A DNA stretch of 64,000 bases, taken from assembly GCA_012839325.1 (NCBI GenBank), contig DUNQ01000043.1, positions 1-64,000 on the forward strand, given 5' to 3'. Origin of the DNA: Candidatus Cloacimonadota bacterium. Lineage in GTDB: Bacteria; Cloacimonadota; Cloacimonadia; Cloacimonadales; Cloacimonadaceae. The notes under the pieces are model-generated. The model ran no database searches and was not told the origin of the DNA. It saw nothing but the letters and a program-made list of their open reading frames with translations. Below, piece by piece: positions 34,392 through 43,640 of this stretch (position 1 is its first letter; each line of letters begins with the position of its first letter). Made by a program: the position numbers and the translations under genes.

Positions 34392-34995
34392 TTTGTTTCT
34401 CCAATCTGAGTTTCTCCAGTCTTGTTTTAAGAATCTTTTGAGCAGCTTTACTGAGGTTCTCTTCGTCTTCAAGGAAGCGCTTGATTCTCAGTATGGCATC
34501 TTCAAAGGCGGGGATTTGCACCTTCTCATAGAGGTTCACCTTTTGGGTGGTCTTCTTTCTCACTTGCTCCAAGATAAGCATCTTGCGGATGAAGAACTCA
34601 CGCTCTATCTGCAAGCGAGCAAGCTCTTTGAGCAGCGTGATTCCATCCAGATACCAGCTGGGGGCAGTGAAGAGATTGAAGGGTGCGATCTCAAAATCAA
34701 TATGCTCGAGTTCGGGAGTTTTGACCCCCGCGATCTTCTTGGTTCTGATATCCACATCTCTGATTGAGATCAGGCTTTGATCGAATTCACCCCAAAGGCG
34801 CATGAGTGCATTGATTTCGGTATTGCGTTGAGCGATAGCCCGTTCCAGCTCTGCAGCGTCGTCGCGGGCACGCTTAACCTCCAGCCTCAATGCAGACTCC
34901 TTGTTCTTCAGGGTCGGCAAAGCCTTTTCTCTAACCTCAAGCTGCTTTATTAGCTGTAGCTGTGAGATTTTATTGTACTGAAAATTTATTTTCAT
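34384..34995 (-). CDS. ntpD: V-type ATPase subunit D (central shaft)
   Basis: The 203-residue protein fits the long antiparallel coiled coil of subunit D, which forms the rotating shaft inside the A3B3 head. The N-terminal segment INFQYNKISQLQLIKQLEVREKALPTLKNKE and the C-terminal QKILKTRLEKLRLEK fit this. Its ATG overlaps the B subunit stop by 4 nt. No gene for the usual companion F subunit is present in the operon. Confidence 0.92.
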   Translation of the reverse strand: MKINFQYNKISQLQLIKQLEVREKALPTLKNKESALRLEVKRARDDAAELERAIAQRNTEINALMRLWGEFDQSLISIRDVDIRTKKIAGVKTPELEHIDFEIAPFNLFTAPSWYLDGITLLKELARLQIEREFFIRKMLILEQVRKKTTQKVNLYEKVQIPAFEDAILRIKRFLEDEENLSKAAQKILKTRLEKLRLEKQND

Positions 34996-36314
34996 TCTTT
35001 CTTCCAGTAGATGTTCATGAGGTCGTCTCTAATGCCGATCTCTTCCTTTTTCATATATTTTTGGAATAGTTCCCATGCTATGTCTAACATGGTGTCTGTA
35101 TCGATATTGACGTCAATTGCCAGAATGTCGTGTGAATACTCTTTAGCAAATTCCAATACGCGCTCGTCGTAGTCGGAGAGATCAAAGCCGTTCTCCAGCT
35201 TTGTCTTTGCGTTTGCAGCGTCGGCATAGAGGCGCACTGCGGTGTTCATCACTTGAGGATGATCTTCGCGCGTCTCTGTTCCGATCACCAGCTGTTTGAG
35301 ACGAGATAGCGAGCGGAAGGGGTCAACTACTGTTTTAGAGATGTCAGTATCTCTCTTGAGGAAGAGCTGACCTTCAGTGATATAACCGGTGTTATCCGGG
35401 ATAGCGTGCGTGATATCACCGCCGGAGAGCGTAGTCACCGCGATAATGGTAATCGAGCCACCTTCGGGGAATTGCACTGCCTTTTCATAGAGTTTTGCCA
35501 GATCACTATAGAGGGAGCCGGGCATGGAGTCTTTGGATGGAATCTGATCCATACGGTTTGAGACAATGCTGAGGGCGTCGCAATAAAGCGTCATATCTGT
35601 AAGAAGAACCAGCACTTTCTCGTTATGTTCCGCTGCAAAGTATTCAGCGGCGGTGAGCGCCATATCGGGAACCAAGAGGCGTTCAACGGTGGGGTCTTCC
35701 GTGGTATTCATGAATGATATGATTCTATCTATCACGCCGGCGTTCTCGAAAGCGTGTTTATAAAAGAGATAGTCGTCATTGGTAAGCCCCATGCCGCCCA
35801 GGATAATCTTATCACTTTGGGCTCTGAGGGCAACCATGGCCATCACTTCATTATAAGGCTGATCGGGGTCTGCGAAGAAGGGAATCTTTTGCCCCGTCAC
35901 AAGGGTATTATTCAGGTCGATGCCTGCAATACCGGTCGCGATGAGTTCCGAGGGTTGTTCACGACGCACGGGATTGACGGAAGGCCCGCCAATCTCAACT
36001 TCTATGCCGTCTATCTCGGGACCGCCATCAATGGGGTCTCCATAAGCATTGAAGAAGCGTCCGGCAAGCTCTGTGCCTACTTTGAGTGTAGGCGCTTTGC
36101 CAAAGAAGATAACTTCAGCGTCGGTGCCTATGCCTTCTGTTCCGGCAAAGACCTGCAGGGTGATTTCATCTTCAACTATTTTCACAACCTGAGCCAAGCG
36201 TCCGCCAACGGTTGCAAGCTCTTCGCTGCCCACACCCGTAGCTTTGACAGAACAAGTAGCTTTCGTGATCTGATTAAGTTTGGTGTATATTTTCTGAAAA
36301 GCTTGTGTAGCCAT
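34992..36314 (-). CDS. ntpB: V-type ATPase subunit B
   Basis: The 440-residue protein is the non-catalytic nucleotide-binding subunit of the V-ATPase head. It shows the family segments GGRLAQVV, GEPIDGGPEI, SELIATGIAGIDLNNTLVTGQKIPFF, VLLTDMTLYCDALSIVSNRMDQIPS and GSITIIAVTTLSGGDITHAIPDNTGYITEGQ. As expected for B, it lacks a standard GxxxxGKT P-loop. It overlaps the A subunit by 1 nt (TAATG). Confidence 0.95.
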   Translation of the reverse strand: MATQAFQKIYTKLNQITKATCSVKATGVGSEELATVGGRLAQVVKIVEDEITLQVFAGTEGIGTDAEVIFFGKAPTLKVGTELAGRFFNAYGDPIDGGPEIDGIEVEIGGPSVNPVRREQPSELIATGIAGIDLNNTLVTGQKIPFFADPDQPYNEVMAMVALRAQSDKIILGGMGLTNDDYLFYKHAFENAGVIDRIISFMNTTEDPTVERLLVPDMALTAAEYFAAEHNEKVLVLLTDMTLYCDALSIVSNRMDQIPSKDSMPGSLYSDLAKLYEKAVQFPEGGSITIIAVTTLSGGDITHAIPDNTGYITEGQLFLKRDTDISKTVVDPFRSLSRLKQLVIGTETREDHPQVMNTAVRLYADAANAKTKLENGFDLSDYDERVLEFAKEYSHDILAIDVNIDTDTMLDIAWELFQKYMKKEEIGIRDDLMNIYWKKE

Positions 36315-38068
36315 TAGTTTGCACTCCTTTCTTCAACTATTTTGTGAAGGTCTTCCAAATACCCGTCAAATTCAGTAGATTGGAACTTAACATAGTTCAT
36401 CTGCCTGAGAACGTTGACTATCTTCATGTAATATGGCATGACTTCTTCAAAGGATTCAAATACAAAGTCTTTCTCACAGAGATCTAAGACCAGTTTCAAC
36501 ATGTATTCTTGGCGCTTCATCGGGGTAGAGGCATCGACATCGTCGAAGGCATCCTGTTGAAGGATCACTCTATCCAAAAGCTCGCTCTTCCAATATCTAT
36601 CGTGATAGGAGAGCGGCACGCCGTCATCACCGAGGATGTTGATCTGTTCCTGAGCTTCGCGCCCGCGGAGGAGCATGTCTTTTGTAAAGAGCACGCTATC
36701 TACCCAGTCGCTTTTGATGTTTTCATTCAGATACTGAACAACTTCGGTGTATTCAAGATATTTACTATAAGACTCAATGGGATCAACCGCGGGATAGCGC
36801 TTACTATCTGCCCTGGATTGGGAGAGAGCATAGAAGCATCTCGCAGCTTTTTTGGTGGATTCCGTTACAGGTTCCTTGAGGTTTCCACCCGCAGGGGAGA
36901 CCGTTCCGATGAAGGTAATAGAGCCTGTTTCACCATTATTGAGATATACATAACCGGCACGAGCGTAGAAGTTTGAAACTATCGCCGTGAGGTCCATGGG
37001 GAAAGCATCCGGTCCGGGAAGCTCTTCCATGCGGTTACTCATCTCTCTTAGCGCCTGAGCCCAACGTGAGGTCGAGTCTGCCAAGAGCAGCACTCTGAGC
37101 CCCATATTGCGATAATATTCCGCAATGGTCATAGCGGTATAGACAGAAGCTTCACGTGCCGCCACGGGCATATTAGAGGTATTACAAATGATAATCGTGC
37201 GCTCCATGAGTTTACGCCCTGTTCTGGGGTCGTCCAACTGCGGGAACTCCACAAAGATTTCAACTACTTCGTTTGCACGCTCACCGCATGCTGCAAAGAT
37301 GATGAGATCTGCTTCAGCGTTCTTAGAGATTGAGTGCTGAAGTACAGTCTTACCTGCGCCGAAGGGTCCGGGAATAAAGCCCGTTCCACCTTCCACCATA
37401 GGGTTCAGGGTATCCAGCGTTCTCACTCCTGTTTCCAAGAGTTTGAATGGACGCGGCTTTTCTTTGTAGCTCCTGATGGGAATCTTCACCGGCCAGCGCT
37501 GAATCATATTTACCTCTATCTCATTACCATCCTCATCAGTGAGAGTGGCAATGGTATCGGTGAGTTTATAATTGCCTTTATCGACAATGCTTTTAATAGT
37601 GTATTCGCCTTCAAGGGCAAAGGGAACCATGATCTTGTGGGATATCCAGCTTTCCGGAACGCTTCCCAACCAGTCCCCGCCGGAAACTCTATCTCCGGCC
37701 TTAAGAATGGGCGTAAAATCCCAAACACTGTCTTCATCGAGAGGATCTGTATAGTCGCCTCTTTGCAGGAAGACACCTTCCATTTTATTCAGATCATTTT
37801 GCAGTCCGTCATAACTCTTTGAGAGCATGCCTGGGCCAAGCTTGACTTCGAGCATATGTTTGGTGAATTCCACATTTGCTCCGGGCTTGAGTCCGCGAGT
37901 GCTTTCAAATACCTGCGTATATGCGATATTGCCAAGCACCTTAATGACTTCAGCCATTAGTCTTACAGACCCCAGTTCGATATAACAAATCTCGTTTTGA
38001 GCAACGGGACCTGAGACCTCGACCTGAACGAGGTTTTCAATGATTGCTTTTACAACACCTTTGGTCAT
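36314..38068 (-). CDS. ntpA: V-type ATPase catalytic subunit A
   Basis: The 584-residue protein is the catalytic subunit of the V-type ATPase. It has the P-loop GPFGAGKTVLQ (from residue 234), the bulge domain typical of A subunits (about 95-200), the conserved FAACGERANEVVE and VLLLADSTSRWAQALREMS, and PVTESTKKAARCFYALSQSRADSKRYPAV. With B it forms the hexameric head that hydrolyses or makes ATP. The size matches bacterial A subunits (about 580-590). The gene lies 11 nt after the DUF2764-like gene. Confidence 0.97.
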   Translation of the reverse strand: MTKGVVKAIIENLVQVEVSGPVAQNEICYIELGSVRLMAEVIKVLGNIAYTQVFESTRGLKPGANVEFTKHMLEVKLGPGMLSKSYDGLQNDLNKMEGVFLQRGDYTDPLDEDSVWDFTPILKAGDRVSGGDWLGSVPESWISHKIMVPFALEGEYTIKSIVDKGNYKLTDTIATLTDEDGNEIEVNMIQRWPVKIPIRSYKEKPRPFKLLETGVRTLDTLNPMVEGGTGFIPGPFGAGKTVLQHSISKNAEADLIIFAACGERANEVVEIFVEFPQLDDPRTGRKLMERTIIICNTSNMPVAAREASVYTAMTIAEYYRNMGLRVLLLADSTSRWAQALREMSNRMEELPGPDAFPMDLTAIVSNFYARAGYVYLNNGETGSITFIGTVSPAGGNLKEPVTESTKKAARCFYALSQSRADSKRYPAVDPIESYSKYLEYTEVVQYLNENIKSDWVDSVLFTKDMLLRGREAQEQINILGDDGVPLSYHDRYWKSELLDRVILQQDAFDDVDASTPMKRQEYMLKLVLDLCEKDFVFESFEEVMPYYMKIVNVLRQMNYVKFQSTEFDGYLEDLHKIVEERSAN

Positions 38069-38079
38069 CGTGACACCTT

Positions 38080-38961
38080 CTATTTTTGCTTAATTTTAAT
38101 ATTAAAATCTTCGGGGAAGCTGAAGCTGTTTTCAAGCCTATCAATAGTATCTTGAAAGACTTGTCTACCCAGCTCGGCATCAGCCCTTATCCATCTGTCT
38201 ATGATTCTGAGCATGGAATAGTAGCCCAAAATCCTATCTATATTGAAGTAATTAAAAAAGTTTTGCTCGTCAATCCATTTGCCTTTATAGACGTCGTATC
38301 CGCGCTCTCTATGGAGAATGTCATTTTGTTCCCATATACGCATAACGTTATCGAATATAGGCAGTTCTTTACCGAGTCCGAAGTCTGCTGCATGGCTGCT
38401 GCTGAGTTGAAAAACCAGCTCGTCATCTCCGATGAGATACTGCGCAAAGGGAACTTTATGATTGCGTCCATTGATGGCAGAGAGGATGTTTCTGATGTAT
38501 CTTTCCATCTCAAACCAAGCCCTGAGAAAAGGATTCTTATGCTCGGCGGTAAAGCGAAAGAATTGACTGAGAAGCTCTTTATTCACGCTATCTTTAGCGG
38601 GCAACTCCTCTAAAGATAGCGTTTTTTTTATGCTTACACGCACAAACTCAGGGATAGCCTGAAACTCAGCTGGGCAAGCAAGATTGCTATTATCCAAATT
38701 GTCTCGGATATAGTCAATATAATCTTGCCAATATTCATGCGAATATATGCCTTCAGAGTCCCTTCTATCCTCTTTGTAAAGGACATGCAGCAGGTTCTGC
38801 ATATCCGAGGGCAGGTGCAAAAGCTCAAGATAGGTATAATCCTTTTTACTGAGCTGTTCTTTTGCCTCTTGCCGAAATTGCTCAGGTCCCACCGCGATTT
38901 TACTATCATCAAGTGAGATGTTTGGCAATCCGGCTACAAGATAGTAGTATTGCTTTGCCAT
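38080..38961 (-). CDS. V-ATPase operon DUF2764-like protein
   Basis: The ~293-residue protein starts MAKQYYYLVAGLPNISLDD, a form found in the DUF2764 family. This family occupies the same slot between E and A subunit genes in Chlamydia and Borrelia V-ATPase operons. It is largely helical with many aromatic and charged residues (ILGYYSMLRIIDRW). The operon has no recognisable gene for subunit C or F, so this protein may do part of their work, for example linking the shaft to the c-ring. That is an inference from gene order. The ATG at 38961 is 2 nt after the E stop; a TTG at 38967 is also possible. Confidence 0.85.
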   Translation of the reverse strand: MAKQYYYLVAGLPNISLDDSKIAVGPEQFRQEAKEQLSKKDYTYLELLHLPSDMQNLLHVLYKEDRRDSEGIYSHEYWQDYIDYIRDNLDNSNLACPAEFQAIPEFVRVSIKKTLSLEELPAKDSVNKELLSQFFRFTAEHKNPFLRAWFEMERYIRNILSAINGRNHKVPFAQYLIGDDELVFQLSSSHAADFGLGKELPIFDNVMRIWEQNDILHRERGYDVYKGKWIDEQNFFNYFNIDRILGYYSMLRIIDRWIRADAELGRQVFQDTIDRLENSFSFPEDFNIKIKQK

Positions 38962-38963
38962 AA

Positions 38964-39563
38964 TCAATTTTCAAAAAGTATTTCAGCAGTTCTCGGACGT
39001 AAATAGTTTTTAAATAAAGCAGCGAAATCATCATCGCTAAAGCTGAGCTTATAGCTGCCATCGAGAGGGGCGATGGAGAAGCCTGCGCGGATCTTGGGGC
39101 TAAAGTCGATCTTAACCTCTTTATTGAAAGCACTTTTGATAGATGCAAGAAATGCCTCGTCTATCTTTGCTTCCATAGATTCTGCGATGCTGATCTGAGC
39201 GGATGATTCCTTCCAAGCTTCAAGTGCTTCCTTGATGAGCTCTTTTACGAACTCAGGATCTTGAAAGCCGGTCTTGGTGGATTCTTCGACGGTGATTTTG
39301 AGCAGCATATCAACGATGTTTTGCTTCAGCACGCTAATGCTGTGATTTGAAGCCATCTTGATATCGCCTTCGGTATTGCTCTTCAGGGCGTCTGCATCGG
39401 CTTGAGCAGCGGCAAGGGTTTCTTTTGCCTTATCATTTGCTTCAGCCAAAATAGTTTCAGCTTCTTTTTTTGCTTTTTCCAAAATAAGATCGGCTTCGGC
39501 ATTTGCCTTGGCCACTCCCTCGTCATAAACCTTGCTTAAAAGATTTTGTAGCTGGTCGTTCAT
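38964..39563 (-). CDS. ntpE: V-type ATPase subunit E (peripheral stalk)
   Basis: The 199-residue protein has an N-terminal coiled-coil helix rich in Ala, Lys and Glu (EGVAKANAEADLILEKAKKE, about 15-75) and a C-terminal globular part with the AGFSIAPLDGSYKLSF strand region. This matches subunit E, the peripheral stalk that holds the A3B3 head. It is the first gene of the operon, with a GGAG ribosome site and a good promoter 34-61 nt upstream. No subunit H/G gene was seen. Confidence 0.9.
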   Translation of the reverse strand: MNDQLQNLLSKVYDEGVAKANAEADLILEKAKKEAETILAEANDKAKETLAAAQADADALKSNTEGDIKMASNHSISVLKQNIVDMLLKITVEESTKTGFQDPEFVKELIKEALEAWKESSAQISIAESMEAKIDEAFLASIKSAFNKEVKIDFSPKIRAGFSIAPLDGSYKLSFSDDDFAALFKNYLRPRTAEILFEN

Positions 39564-39596
39564 AGCGTCTTACTCCAGGATTTATCATTTTTTGCA

Positions 39597-39624
39597 TTTA
39601 TAAAACTCTTTACATTTTTGTCAA
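39597..39624 (-). promoter_or_regulatory. Promoter of the V-ATPase operon
   Basis: On the minus strand a perfect TTGACA (39624-39619), a 16-nt spacer and TATAAA (39602-39597) make a strong sigma-70 type promoter, 33 nt before the E subunit ATG at 39563. Confidence 0.8.
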
Positions 39625-39722
39625 CAAGAATATCAATAAATATATCACTATTGGGCTTTAAGGGCTAATAGATCAATCTCTTAGCGGTATATAATAATCT
39701 TTATTCACTAAATACAACTATA

Positions 39723-41477
39723 TTATTTCTTGAGATGTTCATGCAAGAAATCGTGGTACTCTTTGCTTGCAAAAACCAAGTTATCATGACTATCTTTATG
39801 CACTTTACCTTCAGAATCTATGAAGAGAATGCTGTCCACATATCTGAGCGTGGAAAGTCTATGCGAGATCACGATGGAAGCGGTATCAGGATAGTGTTTA
39901 TTGATATCCTGCCAGAGCCTCTCTTCATTTTCGGCGTCCAAGGATGCAGTGATGTCATCTAGGATCAGTAGCTTAGGACGCTTGATGAGGGCACGCGCGA
40001 TGGTGAGTCTTTGCTTTTGTCCGCCAGACACGCCCAATCCGCGCTGACCCAGCATTGTGTTTTCTTTCATGGGGAAGTCTGCGATCTCATTTGTCATCTG
40101 AGATGCCTTGATTGCCAAATCATATTCTTCTTCATCTGCTTCAAGATTTGCCAGCATGATGTTTTCTTTGATGGTGCCACTAAAGAGTGAGGCTTCCTGG
40201 GGAACAAAGGCTACCACATCACGAAGGCTTTTGATATTGATTTCTTCTATATTTATTCCGCTGAAGCTAATCTTTCCTTTACTGGGTTTGATTAACCCCA
40301 AGATCAGGTTTGCAATGGTAGACTTACCGCTTCCCGTGGCTCCCAAGATCAGCATCTTTTCACCGGGATTCATCTCAAAACTCATATCCCTTAAGATCTC
40401 TCTATCGCCATCTGCATAGCGCACAGAAACATCTTCAAAGCTGAGGCCGCTAAAGCCTTTTGCTTTCACGCCAAAATCCTCATCCTTATTGAATGTAGGA
40501 TAGTCTTTCATCTCTTCCAATCTATCGATATTTACGAAGGCTTGTTTGCCCGAAACAAAAAGCTGGGGGAGATCCAACAGCGGATAGATCATCATGGAAA
40601 GATAGGTATAGAAAAGGAAGAATGTGCCCACGGAGATCTCGCCTCTCACCGCCATCCAACCGCCGAACATGATCACGCCAATCTGCGCAAAATAATCAAT
40701 ATATTGATAAAATAGGGTGAGTATGGCATTGAGTTTTACCACGCTCATCTCGGTCTTAAACCTTCTATTTAGCGCATCATCAAAGAAGCGATTATACTTT
40801 TCTTCACTCACAAAAGACTTCACAATCCTGATTCCTGAAAAGCTCATCTCTAATTGATTATTGATATTAGAGATAGCCCTCTGATTTGCCTCAAAATTCG
40901 TATAGAGCTTTTCGCTGGCAAAATAGAAGACGACCATCATCAAAGGCAGAGGTGCAATGGAAAGCAAAGTGAGCTTCACATTGATGCTAAACATTACCAG
41001 GACGGAGAATAGGATGAGCGAGAATGAATTGAAGGCACGGAATATCCCGCTACAGAGAAACCAAGATATCTTGGGATAATCCGAGAGATCATCTGTGAGC
41101 CTCGTCACGATATCACCGGTTCTATATTTATTGAAGAATCTATAGTCTTTTTTGATGATTTCACCGAAGTAAAGCATGCGTAATGCGTGTTCAAAGCGAT
41201 AGTTAACCCACCCGCGAATGCTGGGATAGAAGCCTGTAAATATCTGCGCCATTCCTATAAAGAGGAAGAACCTAATTACCTTGCCAACCTCGCGCATGGG
41301 CTCCGGGAAAAGCTCCGGATTGCTCATGATTTCGCTAAGCACGTCGATTGTTTTTTTGAAGGCAATAGGATAGGCGATGGACACAGCGGAGGTAACCAGC
41401 GTGAAGAGCACCATTACAAGCACAAACCATTTATGAGCCTTATATTGGGTGAGAATCCAGCGAATATGCTTATTCAT
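39723..41477 (-). CDS. ABC exporter half-transporter, degenerate-site subunit
   Basis: The 584-residue protein has an N-terminal six-helix membrane domain (about 15-310) and a C-terminal ATPase domain. The latter has Walker A GATGSGKST (379-387), signature VSGGQKQR (483-490) and Walker B LLILDD (Asp507, Asp508). The position after the Walker B Asp is Asp instead of the catalytic Glu, as in the degenerate subunit of heterodimeric exporters such as TM287/TM288 and BmrC/BmrD. The partner gene upstream overlaps by 8 nt and has the normal Glu. The cargo is unknown: drugs, lipids or peptides are all possible. Confidence 0.9.
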   Translation of the reverse strand: MNKHIRWILTQYKAHKWFVLVMVLFTLVTSAVSIAYPIAFKKTIDVLSEIMSNPELFPEPMREVGKVIRFFLFIGMAQIFTGFYPSIRGWVNYRFEHALRMLYFGEIIKKDYRFFNKYRTGDIVTRLTDDLSDYPKISWFLCSGIFRAFNSFSLILFSVLVMFSINVKLTLLSIAPLPLMMVVFYFASEKLYTNFEANQRAISNINNQLEMSFSGIRIVKSFVSEEKYNRFFDDALNRRFKTEMSVVKLNAILTLFYQYIDYFAQIGVIMFGGWMAVRGEISVGTFFLFYTYLSMMIYPLLDLPQLFVSGKQAFVNIDRLEEMKDYPTFNKDEDFGVKAKGFSGLSFEDVSVRYADGDREILRDMSFEMNPGEKMLILGATGSGKSTIANLILGLIKPSKGKISFSGINIEEINIKSLRDVVAFVPQEASLFSGTIKENIMLANLEADEEEYDLAIKASQMTNEIADFPMKENTMLGQRGLGVSGGQKQRLTIARALIKRPKLLILDDITASLDAENEERLWQDINKHYPDTASIVISHRLSTLRYVDSILFIDSEGKVHKDSHDNLVFASKEYHDFLHEHLKK

Positions 41478-43227
41478 CCTCTCCTCCCAAAAGCTGCAAT
41501 TCCACCAGTCTCTGATAGGCAGGACTCTCTTTCATCAGCGTTTGATGATCACCGCGCGCCTTGATTTCACCTTCTTCAAGATACAAGATCTCATCGGCAT
41601 CGAGAACGGAGGTGAGTCTATGCGCCACAACGACTATGGTCTTGCCTTCAAAAGCAGTTTTCATGGTTCTTTGTATGCGCGCCTCGGTTTGCGGATCTAT
41701 GGAAGCCGTAGCCTCATCCATGATGATGATTTCGGATTCAAAGGCCAAGGCTCTCGCAAAGGAGATCAGCTGTTTTTCGCCATGCGAAACGTTTTGCCCA
41801 CGCTCGGCAAGCTCGGTCATCAAGCCATCCGGCTGTTTATTTATGAAGGCATCTAATTGTACGATATTGATGGCATTTTCCACCTGAGAGTGATCGATGT
41901 TATCGTTATAAACTCTAACATTTTCCAAGATCGAGCCCGGAAAGAGGAAGATGTCCTGCAAGATGAGTCCTATCTTACTGCGCCAAGCGCGAAAATCCAT
42001 CTCACTGATAGGCACGCCGTCCACCGTTATTTGCCCCTTTTGTGCATGATAGAAGGCACAGAGCAAGCTGATTGCGGTGGATTTACCACTACCCGAAGGC
42101 CCTACGAGGGCTATTTTTTTGCCCTTAGGAATGGTGAAATTGATATCCTTTAGCACCCAATCTTCATCGTTGTAGGCAAAGCTCAGGTTTTCAAACTTTA
42201 TCTCTTTTTCAAATGATGGCAGAGTAGTGCCGGTAAAGCTCTCATCTTCAGTCTTTAACGAGGTGAGCTCCAATATCCTCTTCAGCGAAACAAAGCTCCT
42301 TTGCATTTGTATCACATTCTCACCTAAGTGCATGATAGGCCAGATCATACGGAAGATATATTGGATGAATACGACGAGGGTTCCCAGCGATGCCGCTCCG
42401 GCGATGATCTTGGGAGCGGTTGCAAGGATAACGATGACTACGAAGAGCACGTTAAACACAAATTCAAATATGCCCTGCGAGCCGTAATGAATGAAATTAG
42501 CTTTTACTTCCAAGACAAGTTTATCTCTGGAAGCATAAGCCATATCGTCATATACGCGCTTCTCTTGATTGAGTGCCTGGATCATGGACATGCCCTGCAC
42601 ATAGTCTGTAATCTTTGCAGAGATTAGGGCATATTTCTCCCTGATTCTACGATAAAACTTTGCCAGGAACTTATATAATAGCCAATACAATATGATGCAG
42701 ACGATGATTATCGGCATGAGGATGATAGTGGTCTTAAAATCCTTGTAGAGCAAGACTGCGAACACTCCGATGAAAAACAGTAAGTTGCCGACAATGGTGA
42801 TAGAAAGATCCGAGAAAAGCACTTTCACGCGCTCGCTATCGCTTTCCACTCGTGCAATTAGCTCGCCTACCGGTTGTTTATTATACCAGGAAATGGGGAG
42901 CTTGAGCAGATGGCTGAAGACTTCGCCCTTGAAGCGCGTGATTACTTTGATGCCAAACCTGCTTAGCAAAACGATTTGCGCATAAGAGAGGAGCCCGGAT
43001 ACCAGAACCACAGCCACAAACATAAAGCCATAGCGAAACATTTCGCTGAGATCATGATTTGGGATGCTCTTATCGATTATCAGGGCTAGGATTAGAGGAT
43101 CAACGAGCCTGAGGAAAGAGGTGACAAGCATCGCAAAAAGACCAAAGAATAAGAGCCCTTTATTGTCTGCTATAAAAGGATGAAGCAGCTTCAGGTAGTA
43201 TTTATAGTTATGCTTTTCTTTCGGCAT
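41470..43227 (-). CDS. ABC exporter half-transporter, catalytic-site subunit
   Basis: The 585-residue protein is the partner of the half-transporter encoded just downstream (8-nt overlap). It has six membrane helices (about 20-310) and an ATPase domain with Walker A GPSGSGKST (376-384) and Walker B IIIMDE (Asp504, catalytic Glu505). Its signature is the divergent VSHGEKQ (480-486) instead of LSGGQ. With the partner this gives one complete ATP site (this Walker A/B plus the partner VSGGQ) and one degenerate site. It is first in its operon, about 190 nt after the tRNA-Pro. Confidence 0.9.
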   Translation of the reverse strand: MPKEKHNYKYYLKLLHPFIADNKGLLFFGLFAMLVTSFLRLVDPLILALIIDKSIPNHDLSEMFRYGFMFVAVVLVSGLLSYAQIVLLSRFGIKVITRFKGEVFSHLLKLPISWYNKQPVGELIARVESDSERVKVLFSDLSITIVGNLLFFIGVFAVLLYKDFKTTIILMPIIIVCIILYWLLYKFLAKFYRRIREKYALISAKITDYVQGMSMIQALNQEKRVYDDMAYASRDKLVLEVKANFIHYGSQGIFEFVFNVLFVVIVILATAPKIIAGAASLGTLVVFIQYIFRMIWPIMHLGENVIQMQRSFVSLKRILELTSLKTEDESFTGTTLPSFEKEIKFENLSFAYNDEDWVLKDINFTIPKGKKIALVGPSGSGKSTAISLLCAFYHAQKGQITVDGVPISEMDFRAWRSKIGLILQDIFLFPGSILENVRVYNDNIDHSQVENAINIVQLDAFINKQPDGLMTELAERGQNVSHGEKQLISFARALAFESEIIIMDEATASIDPQTEARIQRTMKTAFEGKTIVVVAHRLTSVLDADEILYLEEGEIKARGDHQTLMKESPAYQRLVELQLLGGEDE

Positions 43228-43421
43228 GACTGCCTTTTTCCCTTTTTTTAATACAATTTTGCCTTTGGCTTTGCTGACGCTTCGAATCTATTTCTGCAAC
43301 TGCAATAAGATTCGGATAATGAGAATCGTGGGCAAGATGCCGAGGCGAATACTTGCCGCAACGCTATGTGAGCCTTGATGCCGCGCGTTTTGTGATAGGC
43401 AAGAAGACCACATTATTAAAG
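43228..43421. other. Spacer between tRNA-Pro and ABC exporter, nothing recognised
   Basis: These ~194 bases hold no supported gene. They should contain the promoter of the ABC exporter on the minus strand and the 3' end of the tRNA transcript, but no clear hexamer pair or hairpin with T run was found. Confidence 0.4.
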
Positions 43422-43499
43422 TGGTCGGGATGAGAGGATTTGAACCTCCGACTTCTCGGTCCCGAACCGAGCGCGCTAACCGGGCTGCGCTACATCCCG
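43422..43499 (-). tRNA. tRNA-Pro (anticodon CGG)
   Basis: On the minus strand the gene reads from 43499 to 43422. The acceptor stem is CGGGATG/CATCCCG, then discriminator A and an encoded CCA. The anticodon stem CTCGG/CCGAG encloses the loop TTCGGGA, so the anticodon is CGG, reading CCG proline codons. The T arm has GGAGGTTCAAATCCTC. All stems are intact, and the length is 78 nt including CCA. Confidence 0.95.
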
Positions 43500-43513
43500 A
43501 CTCAGATTGATCC

Positions 43514-43541
43514 ATGCTTTCTGCAACTGATAAAATGTCAA
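43514..43541 (-). promoter_or_regulatory. Possible tRNA-Pro promoter
   Basis: On the minus strand a perfect TTGACA lies at 43541-43536, 36-42 nt before the tRNA 5' end. The best -10 candidate at the right spacing (16 nt) is AAGCAT at 43519-43514, a poor match, so the call rests on the -35 box and position. Confidence 0.35.
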
Positions 43542-43640
43542 GATTATTCTTGAGGCTCCATAATTATCTTTTTTATGAGAGATAGATGGCGAGAATTTTA
43601 TCGATGGCATATATGCTTATATATCACGCCTTTCCCACTG

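Noticed and set aside
34392-34472. Longer N terminus of V-ATPase subunit I (ATG at 34472)
   Set aside because: It would overlap the D subunit by about 90 nt and adds a segment not expected in the family; the ATG at 34391 fits the start of known I subunits.
43288-43515. 75-codon minus-strand frame across the tRNA gene
   Set aside because: It runs through the tRNA-Pro, which has complete stems and CCA.
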